Shown: positions 27,114 to 35,691 of the stretch, one piece after another
Position numbering within the stretch: position 1 is the stretch's first letter
Layout of the letters: every line of letters begins with the position of its first letter
Source: Acinetobacter sp. SFB
Lineage (GTDB): Bacteria; Pseudomonadota; Gammaproteobacteria; Pseudomonadales; Moraxellaceae
Assembly (NCBI RefSeq): GCF_001647545.1
Contig: NZ_LSZH01000016.1
Coordinates: forward strand, 62,001 to 126,000
Direction of reading: 5' to 3'
DNA length: 64,000 nucleotides
The notes under the pieces: model-generated
Seen by the model: only the letters and a program-made list of their open reading frames with translations
Databases searched by the model: none
Told to the model about the DNA's origin: nothing
Program-made: the position numbers and the translations under genes

Positions 27114-28333
27114 TCGAATTTCACCGGTAATTCATTTTTGTTGTCGGTATGCTCAGCAGGGTTCACCAATAAGGTGTTTTGTGGCTTTAAACGGACTCTT
27201 GCTCCATCTTTTAATGAAGATTCTGCATCAGCCAGTACCTGATCACCCGCACTTAAACCGGACACCACTTCTGACATGGCAAGACCACGTAAGCCTAAAC
27301 GAACCTGCTGACGCTGTATTTTTCCATCATTTACCCTTAATACCACTGCCTTATTTCCCTTAATAGCGCTTAAAGCATCATTGGGAACGGTGAGTGCTCG
27401 CGCTCGTCTATCGGTCTCGACATTAACCGATACCGTCATATCTTGACGTAAAAAATCAGGCACGGGATTCACAGTTAATCTGACCTCGACTGTGCCACGT
27501 TGAGGATCAATGCTCGGTGCAATAAAATTGATACGGGCCGGAAAAGATTGATCTGGATAAGCATCGGTAATGACCGTTGCATTTTGCTGCAAGGCCAGTT
27601 GGGGTAAATTGCGCTCATCCAGCGGCACCCGGATTTCTGTATTACCCTTCAATGCAATCGTAAATAAGGTTTTCCCAGGTTGGACTAAATCACCCGGCTC
27701 CACATCACGTGTGAGTACAGTGCCTGTCACCGCAGCCCGAATTTTTGTCTTGGCCAATTGAGCCTGCGCCACTGCAAGTTGCTGACGAAGTGAAGCTTCT
27801 TCGACTTGCCCCGGTGCCAGTGATGCCACTTTTAAGCGTGCCGTTTCATAATTGTTGCGCGCGACTCTTTCTGCTTCTAGCGCCTGCTCTATTTCTTCAG
27901 CCGACAGGATGCCTGCTGCTGCATTGCGTCTACGTACTGCTTCACGACTTGCCTGTTCCAGTTGTGCTTTAGCACTGGCCAACTCTGCCACTGCCTGTGG
28001 CCGTGTGCTGGTTGCCAATTCGGTTAGTTTAAGCTCAGCCTGCCGCACCTGGGCAAGCAGCTCATCCGATTTCAGAACCACCAACAGGTCACCCAGTGAA
28101 ACCTGGTCTCCTTCCTGTACCAGCCGTTGAAGAACCACACCGCTAATTTCACTGCCGACCTGAGCACGCGAAACCGTGGCCACTCGCCCGGTCGCGACGA
28201 CATTTTGCACCAAAGGCATGGAGCGTACGGTATAACTTGGCAATACTGGCCCCTGCCACCAGCGAAATAGCGCAAAACCTACTGCAAGTACAAGCAATAT
28301 GATGATCAAATATTTATAGCGGCTAGCACGCAA
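27110..28333 (-). CDS. Periplasmic adaptor subunit of an ABC exporter (MacA/HlyD-like)
   Basis: A 407-residue membrane fusion protein. It has an N-terminal membrane anchor (YLIIILLVLAVGFALFRWW), a lipoyl-like half (VVATGRVATVSRAQVGSEIS, then GVVLQRLVQEGDQV), a long Ala/Gln-rich coiled-coil hairpin (about residues 90-190) and the beta-barrel domain. The start appears to be TTG, with GGAG seven bases upstream, and there is no in-frame ATG nearby. It is first in the three-gene operon with the permease and ATPase. No outer-membrane factor gene is adjacent, so a shared TolC is likely. A role in efflux or in exporting a small peptide or glycolipid is inferred from family only. Confidence 0.87.
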   Translation of the reverse strand: MRASRYKYLIIILLVLAVGFALFRWWQGPVLPSYTVRSMPLVQNVVATGRVATVSRAQVGSEISGVVLQRLVQEGDQVSLGDLLVVLKSDELLAQVRQAELKLTELATSTRPQAVAELASAKAQLEQASREAVRRRNAAAGILSAEEIEQALEAERVARNNYETARLKVASLAPGQVEEASLRQQLAVAQAQLAKTKIRAAVTGTVLTRDVEPGDLVQPGKTLFTIALKGNTEIRVPLDERNLPQLALQQNATVITDAYPDQSFPARINFIAPSIDPQRGTVEVRLTVNPVPDFLRQDMTVSVNVETDRRARALTVPNDALSAIKGNKAVVLRVNDGKIQRQQVRLGLRGLAMSEVVSGLSAGDQVLADAESSLKDGARVRLKPQNTLLVNPAEHTDNKNELPVKFD

Positions 28334-29308
28334 GGAGCATCTCCAGTTCGAATTAAAAGCTTAGGGCCTTAAATGGCAAAGTATTGTTAGCCCATCAATT
28401 TGTATCTTTTCATTTTAGTTAATTATCAAACTCTATTGAAAGGTCGCATAAACCTAAGCAGTTAAACTGCGGCGGAAGAAACCCGATATAGATTGATGAT
28501 AATCTGAATTCTAGTCCGAATATGCCCCTCTAAAGATAAACGAAAAGAGTATCTTATACATCTCTATTCGTGCTTTTTTCTGAAAGATGGTTACATCTTA
28601 AACTTATTTCATAACTCGATTTTACTGCATCATCTATTATAAATCCGGTCATGAAGTTGAATCTAAGCTTCCATCTTTTCCTTCATTTTTGATCATATGC
28701 TGCAAATATTTTGAAATTTTTTCAGCTTTCCGAATATATACTCATTCCCTGTGCTTATTTCCTGATCTCTCAATTATGAAATTTTAATTCAGAATCCAAC
28801 TCGCAGTATTTTTTTAATTTAATCAGAATACAGGACTATAATAAAATGCCTCTGTACCCTTATAATCTTTAGCTGTAAGGACAAAAAATCCTGTAGAAAT
28901 CAATTTTAAATTTCTTTTAGCTCACTTGAACCGATGTACCGCAGCACCACTTTTACATCAACTTAGAATTCTTCTGGATATCGTGTACTGCTGTTCATAA
29001 ACACCTCGTTAATTAGTCATTTTATCTAACTTAAAGTGTCTAAAAAATCGGTGGCTGTTCACCCCCTCTATCCCCTACCTGAAAAAATTTGTTTAGTCAT
29101 TCATAGAAATACTTGCTTCTGACCTACGCGCTTTTTTGAACCTGCCAACATCGTAGAAGCAACCCTGAACACAAAAAACCATTAATCCTTTATAAATTTG
29201 TTGCAGAAAGCAGCCCAGCAGCGAATCCGGCTAATGCAGCAACAAATAAAAACTGATCAATTCCACAGAATACTTACTTTATGGTTTGATGATCGTTAGA
29301 CAATTGAC
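28334..29308. other. Intergenic region with IS3 remnant upstream of the exporter operon
   Basis: 975 bases, frames broken throughout. The left part must hold the exporter promoter. An IS3-type OrfA start with part of its end sequence lies at about 28905-29065. At 29210-29270 the minus strand encodes a short hydrophobic stretch (DQFLFVAALAGFAAGLLSAT) that belongs to no recognisable gene. Confidence 0.4.
28905..29065 (-). mobile_element. IS3-family element remnant (OrfA start and element end)
   Basis: On the minus strand an ATG at 28998 begins MNSSTRYPEEF, close to OrfA starts of the IS3 family (TRYSEEFK.E.VK). It is then broken by a stop. About 65 bases upstream the sequence TGAACAGCCACCGATTTTTT looks like an element end. 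The rest of the element is missing. Confidence 0.45.
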
Positions 29309-29803
29309 TTAAGCGATTTCGATTTGACCCACCTGATGGTAAGAACGATTGAAATAAACCAAACTTTCATCCTGCTGACTTTGTTTAATCGCAACCACGC
29401 GACACATAAATACGCTATGTGTGCCAACTTCTTGAATCTGTTCAATCTCACAATCGAAGCTGACTAAAGCATCTTCTAAAACAGGTGAACCTGTTTCAAG
29501 AGTATTCCAAGAACCGAGTTTAAAACGATCTTCAGAACTGAATTTACTTGAAGCAAATGCATTTGAAACCTGTTCATGTTGAGCACCCAACACATTCACA
29601 CTTAAAATTTTATTTTCAACGAAGTGTGCATGCGAACGGGAAGTTTGATTCATACAGACCAATAATGTCGGTGGTGTATCGGTGACACTACATACTGCAG
29701 ATGCTGTAAAACCATGGATACCTGCTACACCTTCTGTGGTAATTACATTGACTGCAGTCGTTAATAATGACATTGCATTTCTAAAGTCTGTTGCTTCAAT
29801 CAT
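29309..29803 (-). CDS. Flavin reductase-like FMN-binding protein
   Basis: I favour the ATG at 29803 (MIEATDFRNAMS, 164 residues). Upstream in-frame starts exist, up to 29863. The protein belongs to the HpaC/RutF flavin reductase family: VITTEGVAGIHGFTASAVCS, then SVTDTPPTLLVCMN; SVNVLG; and FNRSYHQVG at the C-terminus. Such enzymes supply reduced FMN to partner oxygenases. It is the third gene after mesX and mesD on the same strand, so it may provide reduced flavin to MesX, a putative oxygenase. That link is inferred from order, and the reductase could also serve another monooxygenase. Confidence 0.78.
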   Translation of the reverse strand: MIEATDFRNAMSLLTTAVNVITTEGVAGIHGFTASAVCSVTDTPPTLLVCMNQTSRSHAHFVENKILSVNVLGAQHEQVSNAFASSKFSSEDRFKLGSWNTLETGSPVLEDALVSFDCEIEQIQEVGTHSVFMCRVVAIKQSQQDESLVYFNRSYHQVGQIEIA

Positions 29804-29893
29804 CTCTTTCATCTCAAATATATAAACGTGCTTATGCTTAAGGCAGAATTCATGAACAGCCATTTACCCTGCCTTGCTTTAGACTACGTTGGA

Positions 29894-30922
29894 TTAAGCC
29901 TCAAGTTCTTGACGAACAATGGCAGCACCAGCGCTTAATGCTTCGAGTTTGCCGCGAGCGACTTGACGAGATAAAGGGGTCATACCGCAGTTGGTTGAAG
30001 GATAAAGTTTGTCTGCATCGACGAACTGAAGCACCTTACGTAGTGTATTTGCGACTTCTTCAGGCGTTTCAACTTGATTGGTTGCCACGTCAATTGCGCC
30101 AACCATGACTTTCTTTCCACGAATCAATTCAATCAAATCCATTGGCACACGCGAGTTTTGGCATTCTAATGAAATGATATCGAGCTTTGACTGTTGCAGT
30201 TTAGGGAATGCTTGCTCGTATTGACGCCATTCATTACCTAAAGTCTTTTTCCAATCTGTATTGGCTTTAATACCGTAACCGTAACAAATATGTACTGCCG
30301 TTTCGCATTTAAGACCTTCAAGTGCACGTTCTAAAGTCGCTACACCCCAATCATTCACTTCATCAAAGAAGACATTAAACGCTGGTTCATCAAATTGAAT
30401 AATATCTACACCAGCAGCTTGTAATTCTAAGGCTTCTTGGTTGAGAATTTTCGCAAATTCCCAAGCCAACTTTTCACGGCTCTTGTAATGACCATCGTAG
30501 AGAGTGTCAATCATAGTCATTGGACCAGGTAATGCCCATTTAATCGGCTGGTCGGTCTGGCTACGTAAGAATTTTGCATCTTCAACAAACACTGCTTGTT
30601 TACGAGAAACTTCGCCCACTACGGATGGCACGCTTGCATCATAACGGTTACGAATACGCATAGTTTCACGCTTTTCGAAATCAACACCTTCTAAATGCTC
30701 AATGAACGTGGTGACAAAGTGCTGACGAGTTTGCTCACCATCACTGACAATATCAATACCCGCACGAACTTGCTCATGTAATGATAGTTTTAAAGCATCA
30801 CGTTTAGCTTCAAGAAGTTCTTCCCCTTCAAGTTTCCATGCTGACCAAAGCTTTTCTGGTTCTGCTAACCAAGATGGTTTCGGTAAGCTGCCTGCAGTAG
30901 ATGTTGGGAGTAAAATCGCCAT
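29894..30922 (-). CDS. mesD: Folate-independent methionine synthase MesD (core-MetE type)
   Basis: A 342-residue protein equivalent to the catalytic, C-terminal half of MetE. The zinc ligands are recognisable: H211 and C213 in AVHICYGYG, E253 in ISLECQ, and C312 in STNCGMTPLSRQ. The N-terminal folate-binding half of full MetE (~750 residues) is absent. Proteins of this size next to a DUF1852 gene correspond to MesD, described in Acinetobacter as a folate-independent methionine synthase that needs MesX and oxygen. It transfers a methyl group to homocysteine; the methyl donor is not known to me. mesX ends 49 bases upstream, and a flavin reductase follows. Confidence 0.88.
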   Translation of the reverse strand: MAILLPTSTAGSLPKPSWLAEPEKLWSAWKLEGEELLEAKRDALKLSLHEQVRAGIDIVSDGEQTRQHFVTTFIEHLEGVDFEKRETMRIRNRYDASVPSVVGEVSRKQAVFVEDAKFLRSQTDQPIKWALPGPMTMIDTLYDGHYKSREKLAWEFAKILNQEALELQAAGVDIIQFDEPAFNVFFDEVNDWGVATLERALEGLKCETAVHICYGYGIKANTDWKKTLGNEWRQYEQAFPKLQQSKLDIISLECQNSRVPMDLIELIRGKKVMVGAIDVATNQVETPEEVANTLRKVLQFVDADKLYPSTNCGMTPLSRQVARGKLEALSAGAAIVRQELEA

Positions 30923-30971
30923 GTTTTATCTTCTTTCTGTAAGTCATAAATCTGTAGATAAGTTCAGTGTC

Positions 30972-31967
30972 TTAAGCAGCATTTTGCTGAGCAGTGTCTT
31001 CTTGAAAATTAGTAGCCCATTCATCAAGAATTTCTTTATATGGCTTGATGAAGTTTTCTTCTGTCCATTTACCTTGTTTAACTGCAAGTTCGCCACGTTC
31101 TACACGGTCATACACGATGCGAGTTAAAGAATAGTCGCTATAGCTCAAGCTTGGCTGATACACCACACCTGCAGGTGAATTGGTGTTATAGATTTCAGGG
31201 CGATAAATCTTTTGGAAACTTTCCATGGTGCTGATGGCACTGATTAATTCAAAATCTGTGTAGTCACGAAGCAAGTCGCCAGCACAGTAAAATGCAAGAG
31301 GTGCATTCGCATTTTCAGGTTTAAAGTACCGAACGCTTAAGCCCATTTTGGCAAAGTATTCATCAGTACGTGAATAGTCATCGTTGGTGTATTCCACACC
31401 TAAAACTGGATGTACATTGGCTGTGCGATAGTATATTTTCGTTGTTGATACGCTCAGGCAAATCACAGGCTGTTTTTTAAATTCAGCTTTGAATACTTCT
31501 GAGTTCACAAGGTGTTTATATAATTTTCCATGTAAATCACCGAAATTTTCTGGCTTTTCATTAAACTTGCAGCCAAGCGTTGGCAATACCACACTGAAGT
31601 CATAATCACGTACATAAGATGAAAAACTGTTACCAATCATGCCTTCAATACGTTCATTAGTTTGATGGTCGATGATCGTGCTTTTGAGTGTTTCAATGAA
31701 TGGAAAAGTATTTCCATTCCCTTCAATATCGAGTTCAGCGGAGATAATGTCAATTTCAAGTGAATAACGATCACCTTTAGGGTTATCGACGGTTGCCAGA
31801 CTATTAAAGCGGTTGTTGATCATCGCTAAAGTTTTACGTAAGTTTTCTTGGCGACTTTCACCACGCGCTAAATTGGCGAAATTTGTGGTCTGACGTGTAT
31901 TGTCAGCTGGTTTATAATTTTCGTCAAAACGAATGCGTTTAATTGAACATGCAAACTTATTACTCAT
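30972..31967 (-). CDS. mesX: DUF1852 protein MesX, partner of MesD
   Basis: A 331-residue DUF1852 protein that starts MSNKFACSIKRIRFDENY. It has conserved segments YSLEIDIISAELDIEGNG and NSFSSYVRDYDFSVVLPTLG, and KIYYRTANVHPVLGVEYTND. DUF1852 is almost always encoded beside a core-MetE gene and is called MesX, a putative oxygenase required for MesD activity. It has no signal peptide. It is the first gene of the operon mesX-mesD-flavin reductase. The upstream region has no recognised SAM riboswitch, but a TGAG-N5-TTCA sequence at 32073 is one base off a MetR-type box. Confidence 0.87.
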   Translation of the reverse strand: MSNKFACSIKRIRFDENYKPADNTRQTTNFANLARGESRQENLRKTLAMINNRFNSLATVDNPKGDRYSLEIDIISAELDIEGNGNTFPFIETLKSTIIDHQTNERIEGMIGNSFSSYVRDYDFSVVLPTLGCKFNEKPENFGDLHGKLYKHLVNSEVFKAEFKKQPVICLSVSTTKIYYRTANVHPVLGVEYTNDDYSRTDEYFAKMGLSVRYFKPENANAPLAFYCAGDLLRDYTDFELISAISTMESFQKIYRPEIYNTNSPAGVVYQPSLSYSDYSLTRIVYDRVERGELAVKQGKWTEENFIKPYKEILDEWATNFQEDTAQQNAA

Positions 31968-32674
31968 GATAATCCGCTACCCTAATCTCTGAGAGAAAAT
32001 ATAAATTTCTGAATGAGGAGATTTATACTCGAACGAATACATGAATGAAAATGATTTTATCTAATGCAAAGATGAGTAAAATTCATGTTAAGGATTTTTA
32101 TTCTCGCAAGCAGCAATGCAAGGCAGAAAAGCGGATTACCCAATATGTAATTGTATAAAGCCGTTAAGCTAGTATGAAATGGTTGAGAATAAAGCTGGGT
32201 TTATTTTTTAAAAATCATAAAAAACAATAATTTATTAAATATTAATTTTTAAATTTAGCTAAAAGATAGGTGTGTAAAAGTGATTTTAAGAGCATCAATT
32301 AAATTCAGTTTTTGACTTAAACACTTCTTTATCGGCTTTTTTTATTTGGGTCGTTGCGCACAAGAGTCATAATCTTATAAAGCGGTTAAAATCTTCAATA
32401 ATGAATTTACCTCATCTAAAACTTAGAAAACATCAGCATATTCAGCCTGGTTAATTTTATTCAAATCGCTTGATAGCAGGTATGGATATGCAACATAAGG
32501 GATGCTGGATATATTTAGACGGATCAACAAAACGCTTTTCAAGTGAGAGCAAGCTTGATTATACAGCTTCGTGCTAATCAAGCTTGGGTTCTGAATAAAT
32601 CTACCCAAGTGGTCAGTTAACCCGGACAGCTTGAAAAGTATCGGTTGAAATGTTGTTTTCGCCGTGGTTAAAAA
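31968..32674. other. Intergenic region between mesX and paaY
   Basis: About 700 bases with no gene. It holds the mesX promoter and the near-MetR dyad at 32073-32085 (TGAGTAAAATTCA). A strong 12-bp hairpin at 32550-32586 likely ends the paa transcript from the right. The remaining sequence is AT-rich and broken. Confidence 0.45.
32550..32586 (-). terminator. Hairpin downstream of paaY
   Basis: CAAGCTTGATTA pairs perfectly with TAATCAAGCTTG around a 13-base loop, about 90 bases beyond the paaY stop. No T-run is adjacent, so it may be a rho-independent terminator of weak type or an RNA-stabilising stem. Confidence 0.45.
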
Positions 32675-33274
32675 TCAACTGTTAGATTTGATGACATGTT
32701 CTGCAGCGAAATGTTGATAGGTAAGCCGATCTGCTGAATCTTCCGACAAGGGTAAAACTTCCTGCATGGTAGACAAACAGCGCTGGGTTAAGTGAATATA
32801 TTGTTCGGTACCCTTGGTTTTCCAGGCAATTTCTTTAGCTTCCAAGCTACGGATCACCTTGGCAGGGCTACCGAATGCCAGTGAGTTTTCAGGAATCCGA
32901 GCCTTGGCTTTTACCGTGCTATTGGCACCAATAATGGTATTCTCGCCAATTTCAGCCTCATCCAGAATCACGCTGTTCATGCCCACCAGCACATTTTTGC
33001 GAATAATACAGCCATGTAAAATTGCGCCATGCCCAATATGACCGTATTCTTCCACTAAGGTCACGCTGTCTGGGAAACCATGAATGGTACACGAGTCTTG
33101 AACATTGGCATTTTTCTTAATACGAATCCCGCCAAAATCGGCTCTTAAGGCCGCGAAAGGACCAATATAGACTCCCGCTTCAATCACTACATCACCAATC
33201 AGCACCGCAGTCGGATGAACATAAGCTTGAGGACTGACCACAGGGATCACCCCATCTATGGCATAGCAAGGCAT
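32675..33274 (-). CDS. paaY: PaaY, hexapeptide-repeat acyl-CoA thioesterase
   Basis: A 199-residue left-handed beta-helix protein of the gamma-carbonic anhydrase-like group. The hexapeptide pattern is clear (VLIGDVVIEAGVYIGPFAAL, then GENTIIGANSTVKAKARIP). Metal-binding histidines appear in HGFPDS, GHIGHGAILHGC. In the phenylacetate pathway PaaY hydrolyses dead-end CoA adducts of ring-hydroxylated products, protecting free CoA. AAAGGA precedes its ATG. It is the last gene on the minus-strand paa cluster, separated from paaX by a 16-bp tandem repeat. Confidence 0.9.
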   Translation of the reverse strand: MPCYAIDGVIPVVSPQAYVHPTAVLIGDVVIEAGVYIGPFAALRADFGGIRIKKNANVQDSCTIHGFPDSVTLVEEYGHIGHGAILHGCIIRKNVLVGMNSVILDEAEIGENTIIGANSTVKAKARIPENSLAFGSPAKVIRSLEAKEIAWKTKGTEQYIHLTQRCLSTMQEVLPLSEDSADRLTYQHFAAEHVIKSNS

Positions 33275-33284
33275 CGTTTTATTC

Positions 33285-33348
33285 CTTTAAAATCTGATTA
33301 CTTTAAAATCTGATTACTTTAATAAATGATTGCTTTAATAGCTGATTT
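33285..33348. repeat. Four tandem copies of a 16-bp repeat between paaX and paaY
   Basis: The first two units are identical (CTTTAAAATCTGATTA), and the next two diverge (CTTTAATAAATGATTG, CTTTAATAGCTGATTT). The array starts 10 bases upstream of the paaY start and runs through the paaX stop codon. Slippage here could alter paaX-paaY spacing. Confidence 0.85.
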
Positions 33349-34276
33349 CTTGCTGACGCAAACCACCAAAGCGTTTATAGAACTGCGGATGTACAGGCGG
33401 CATGGAGCCTTCTGAGGTTCGTGCAATCTCCATGAAAAACTCTTCACCCGCAGCCACCACGGTTTGGTACAAGTTACTGCTCAAGTTCCGGGCATTGATG
33501 GATAACCAGTTTGAGGGTAACAGTTCAAAGGGCAGGTTGGGATCTTTTAATAAAATGCGACGATATTGATGAATCAGTAAAATTCGTAGTTGAAAGGCCT
33601 GTACCGGATCGAGCTCATCTTCATTTTCCACTAAATGAAAAAATTCCCTAAACACCCCGATGAATTTTTCATAACGCTGATGCAACTCCTGAACCGGCCA
33701 ATTCGTCTCTACCATGCGTTTCACGGTTGGATAAGATTCCTGCCATAACAGTAAAGTTTCTGCCTTAAACACCACCACCTGCTCTGTCATTTTTAAATTT
33801 AACAGCAAGTTTTGCAGTTTGTTGTGATCACAGCCCGGATAGGCCATGACATTGCTGGCAATATTGGCAAAACCTAACCATTCCAGTTCTTTTTTTAGGA
33901 GCAGTTTGTTTTCCAGTTCGACCGAACTCAGCAGCACCAGATCCCATTTCTGATCCCATTCCTGATGAGTAAAACTGTAAATTTTTTGATCTGCCATCAT
34001 AAAGCGCTGACGGCTGCTTTCAGTCACCCGATAATAACTGGTGCGGCCAATTTTCTCCGAGACCAGCCAGCCATTTTGAACCAGGCGAAATACCGCAGTA
34101 CGAACGGATCTCTCGTTAAAACCAAATACATCCATCAACTGGATTAAACTGGCCAGACTGATAATACCACCGCGGTGAAAAATACAGTCACCAAAAATGG
34201 TCATGATTAATGAAGTCCCGCTCAATGCTTCATTACCAATAAAGTCATCGATGATTTGTTTTAATTTCGGATTCAT
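33335..34276 (-). CDS. paaX: PaaX, phenylacetyl-CoA-responsive repressor
   Basis: A 313-residue GntR-like repressor of the PaaX family. The N-terminal winged-helix segment is SLASLIQLMDVFGFNERSVR, then TAVFRLVQNGWL. The C-terminal part, with LLIHQYRRILLKDPNLP and SNLYQTVVAAGEEFF, is the family-specific sensor. It binds operator DNA before the paa operons and is released by phenylacetyl-CoA. The gene is on the same strand after paaK, so its expression depends on the operon it represses. A matching operator appears at 42258-42293. Its stop lies in the 16-bp repeat array. Confidence 0.92.
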   Translation of the reverse strand: MNPKLKQIIDDFIGNEALSGTSLIMTIFGDCIFHRGGIISLASLIQLMDVFGFNERSVRTAVFRLVQNGWLVSEKIGRTSYYRVTESSRQRFMMADQKIYSFTHQEWDQKWDLVLLSSVELENKLLLKKELEWLGFANIASNVMAYPGCDHNKLQNLLLNLKMTEQVVVFKAETLLLWQESYPTVKRMVETNWPVQELHQRYEKFIGVFREFFHLVENEDELDPVQAFQLRILLIHQYRRILLKDPNLPFELLPSNWLSINARNLSSNLYQTVVAAGEEFFMEIARTSEGSMPPVHPQFYKRFGGLRQQEISY

Positions 34277-34338
34277 TTCGTTTAACTTTACCTTTTAAAA
34301 ACTGGATGATAAGTCATCGACCGATCATCCAGTAGAGC

Positions 34339-35631
34339 TTATGCAGACTTTCGGATATCAAATACACGCTGTGCCTTACCTTCAGAGCGTGGCAGGGTGC
34401 CTTCTGGTAGCACTTCCACACTCACACTAATACCCACCATGGTTTTAATCTGGCCCTTCAGCTGGGTCGCCAGTTGATGCGCCATAATATCGCTACTATC
34501 TTTACGCATTTCGGTACGGATATGCAACGTATCCATATGTCCATGTTTACAAATCTGAATTTGGTAGTTCGGGATGAGCTGCTGGATTCTTAAAATCTGC
34601 TCTTCAATCTGCGAGGGGAATACATTGACACCGCGGATGATCATCATGTCATCACTGCGTCCCACAATTTTATCCATTCGGCGCATGGTTCGGGCTGTGC
34701 CTGGCAATAAACGGGTCAGGTCACGGGTACGATAACGGATCACCGGCATACCTTCTTTGGTAATGGTGGTGAAGACCAGCTCACCCAGTTCAGCATCTTC
34801 AAGCACTTCACCGGTTTCAGGATTGATAATTTCCGGATAAAAATGATCTTCCCAGATGGTCGGACCATCTTTGGATTCCAGACATTCCATCGCCACGCCG
34901 GGTCCCATGACTTCTGACAGACCATAAATATCCAAAGCATCAATACCAAGACGCTCTTCAATTTCCTTACGCATTTCATTGGTCCATGGTTCTGCACCAA
35001 ATACGCCAGTTTTGATTGAACAGTCTTTTGCCGTGCCGAATTTTTTCTCAAGCGCCTCAATAATATTCAGGCAGTAAGATGGCGTGACCATAAGTGCAGT
35101 TGGCTTAAAGTCATGAATCAGCTGCGCCTGACGTTCAGTTTGACCACCCGACATCGGAATTACGGTTGCGCCCAGGCGTTCAACGCCATAATGTGCACCT
35201 AAACCCCCAGTAAACAGCCCATAACCATAAGACACCTGAATAATATCTTTGCGGGTCAAACCGGCGGCTCGCAGAGAACGTGCCACCACATCTGACCAGG
35301 TATTGATGTCATTTTGGGTATAACCGACTACGGTAGGCTGACCGGTGGTGCCAGAAGATGCGTGCACACGTACGATCTGTTCCTGGGGTACAGCGAACAT
35401 GCCAAAGGGATAGTTATCGCGTAAATCCTGTTTGGTGGTAAACGGAAATTTAGCCAGGTCTTCCAGTGATTTGAAATCATCCGGATGCACACCCGCATCA
35501 TCAAATTTCTTTTTATAAACCGGACTGTTCTGATATGCATGCTGTAGGGTCTTTTTCATACGCTGAAGCTGAACACTGCGTAACTCATCCACCGATACCG
35601 TTTCAATTTTTTCCATTGCATTGTTATTCAT
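34339..35631 (-). CDS. paaK: Phenylacetate-CoA ligase
   Basis: First enzyme of the pathway: activates phenylacetate with ATP and CoA to phenylacetyl-CoA, the true inducer. The adenylate-forming motif is SSGTTGQPT from residue 92, with YGLSEVMGPGV in the middle and the C-terminal hinge region RSDDMMIIRGVNVFPSQIEE. Length (430) is normal. AGGAG and AAGAAG precede the ATG. It lies downstream of the paaH-paaJ fusion in the same operon. Because the fusion is in frame, translation and transcription through paaK should be preserved. Confidence 0.94.
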   Translation of the reverse strand: MNNNAMEKIETVSVDELRSVQLQRMKKTLQHAYQNSPVYKKKFDDAGVHPDDFKSLEDLAKFPFTTKQDLRDNYPFGMFAVPQEQIVRVHASSGTTGQPTVVGYTQNDINTWSDVVARSLRAAGLTRKDIIQVSYGYGLFTGGLGAHYGVERLGATVIPMSGGQTERQAQLIHDFKPTALMVTPSYCLNIIEALEKKFGTAKDCSIKTGVFGAEPWTNEMRKEIEERLGIDALDIYGLSEVMGPGVAMECLESKDGPTIWEDHFYPEIINPETGEVLEDAELGELVFTTITKEGMPVIRYRTRDLTRLLPGTARTMRRMDKIVGRSDDMMIIRGVNVFPSQIEEQILRIQQLIPNYQIQICKHGHMDTLHIRTEMRKDSSDIMAHQLATQLKGQIKTMVGISVSVEVLPEGTLPRSEGKAQRVFDIRKSA

Positions 35632-35691
35632 CTTCTTACTCCTGACGCAGTCATCCTGACCACGATTTATTTCATTAATTGAATGATGTGC

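Noticed and set aside
31968..32100. SAM or cobalamin riboswitch upstream of mesX
   Set aside because: No conserved riboswitch core sequence could be recognised; only a near-match to a MetR box.
32423..32608. 61-codon minus-strand frame near the paaY hairpin
   Set aside because: It runs across the perfect hairpin and shows no coding signal.
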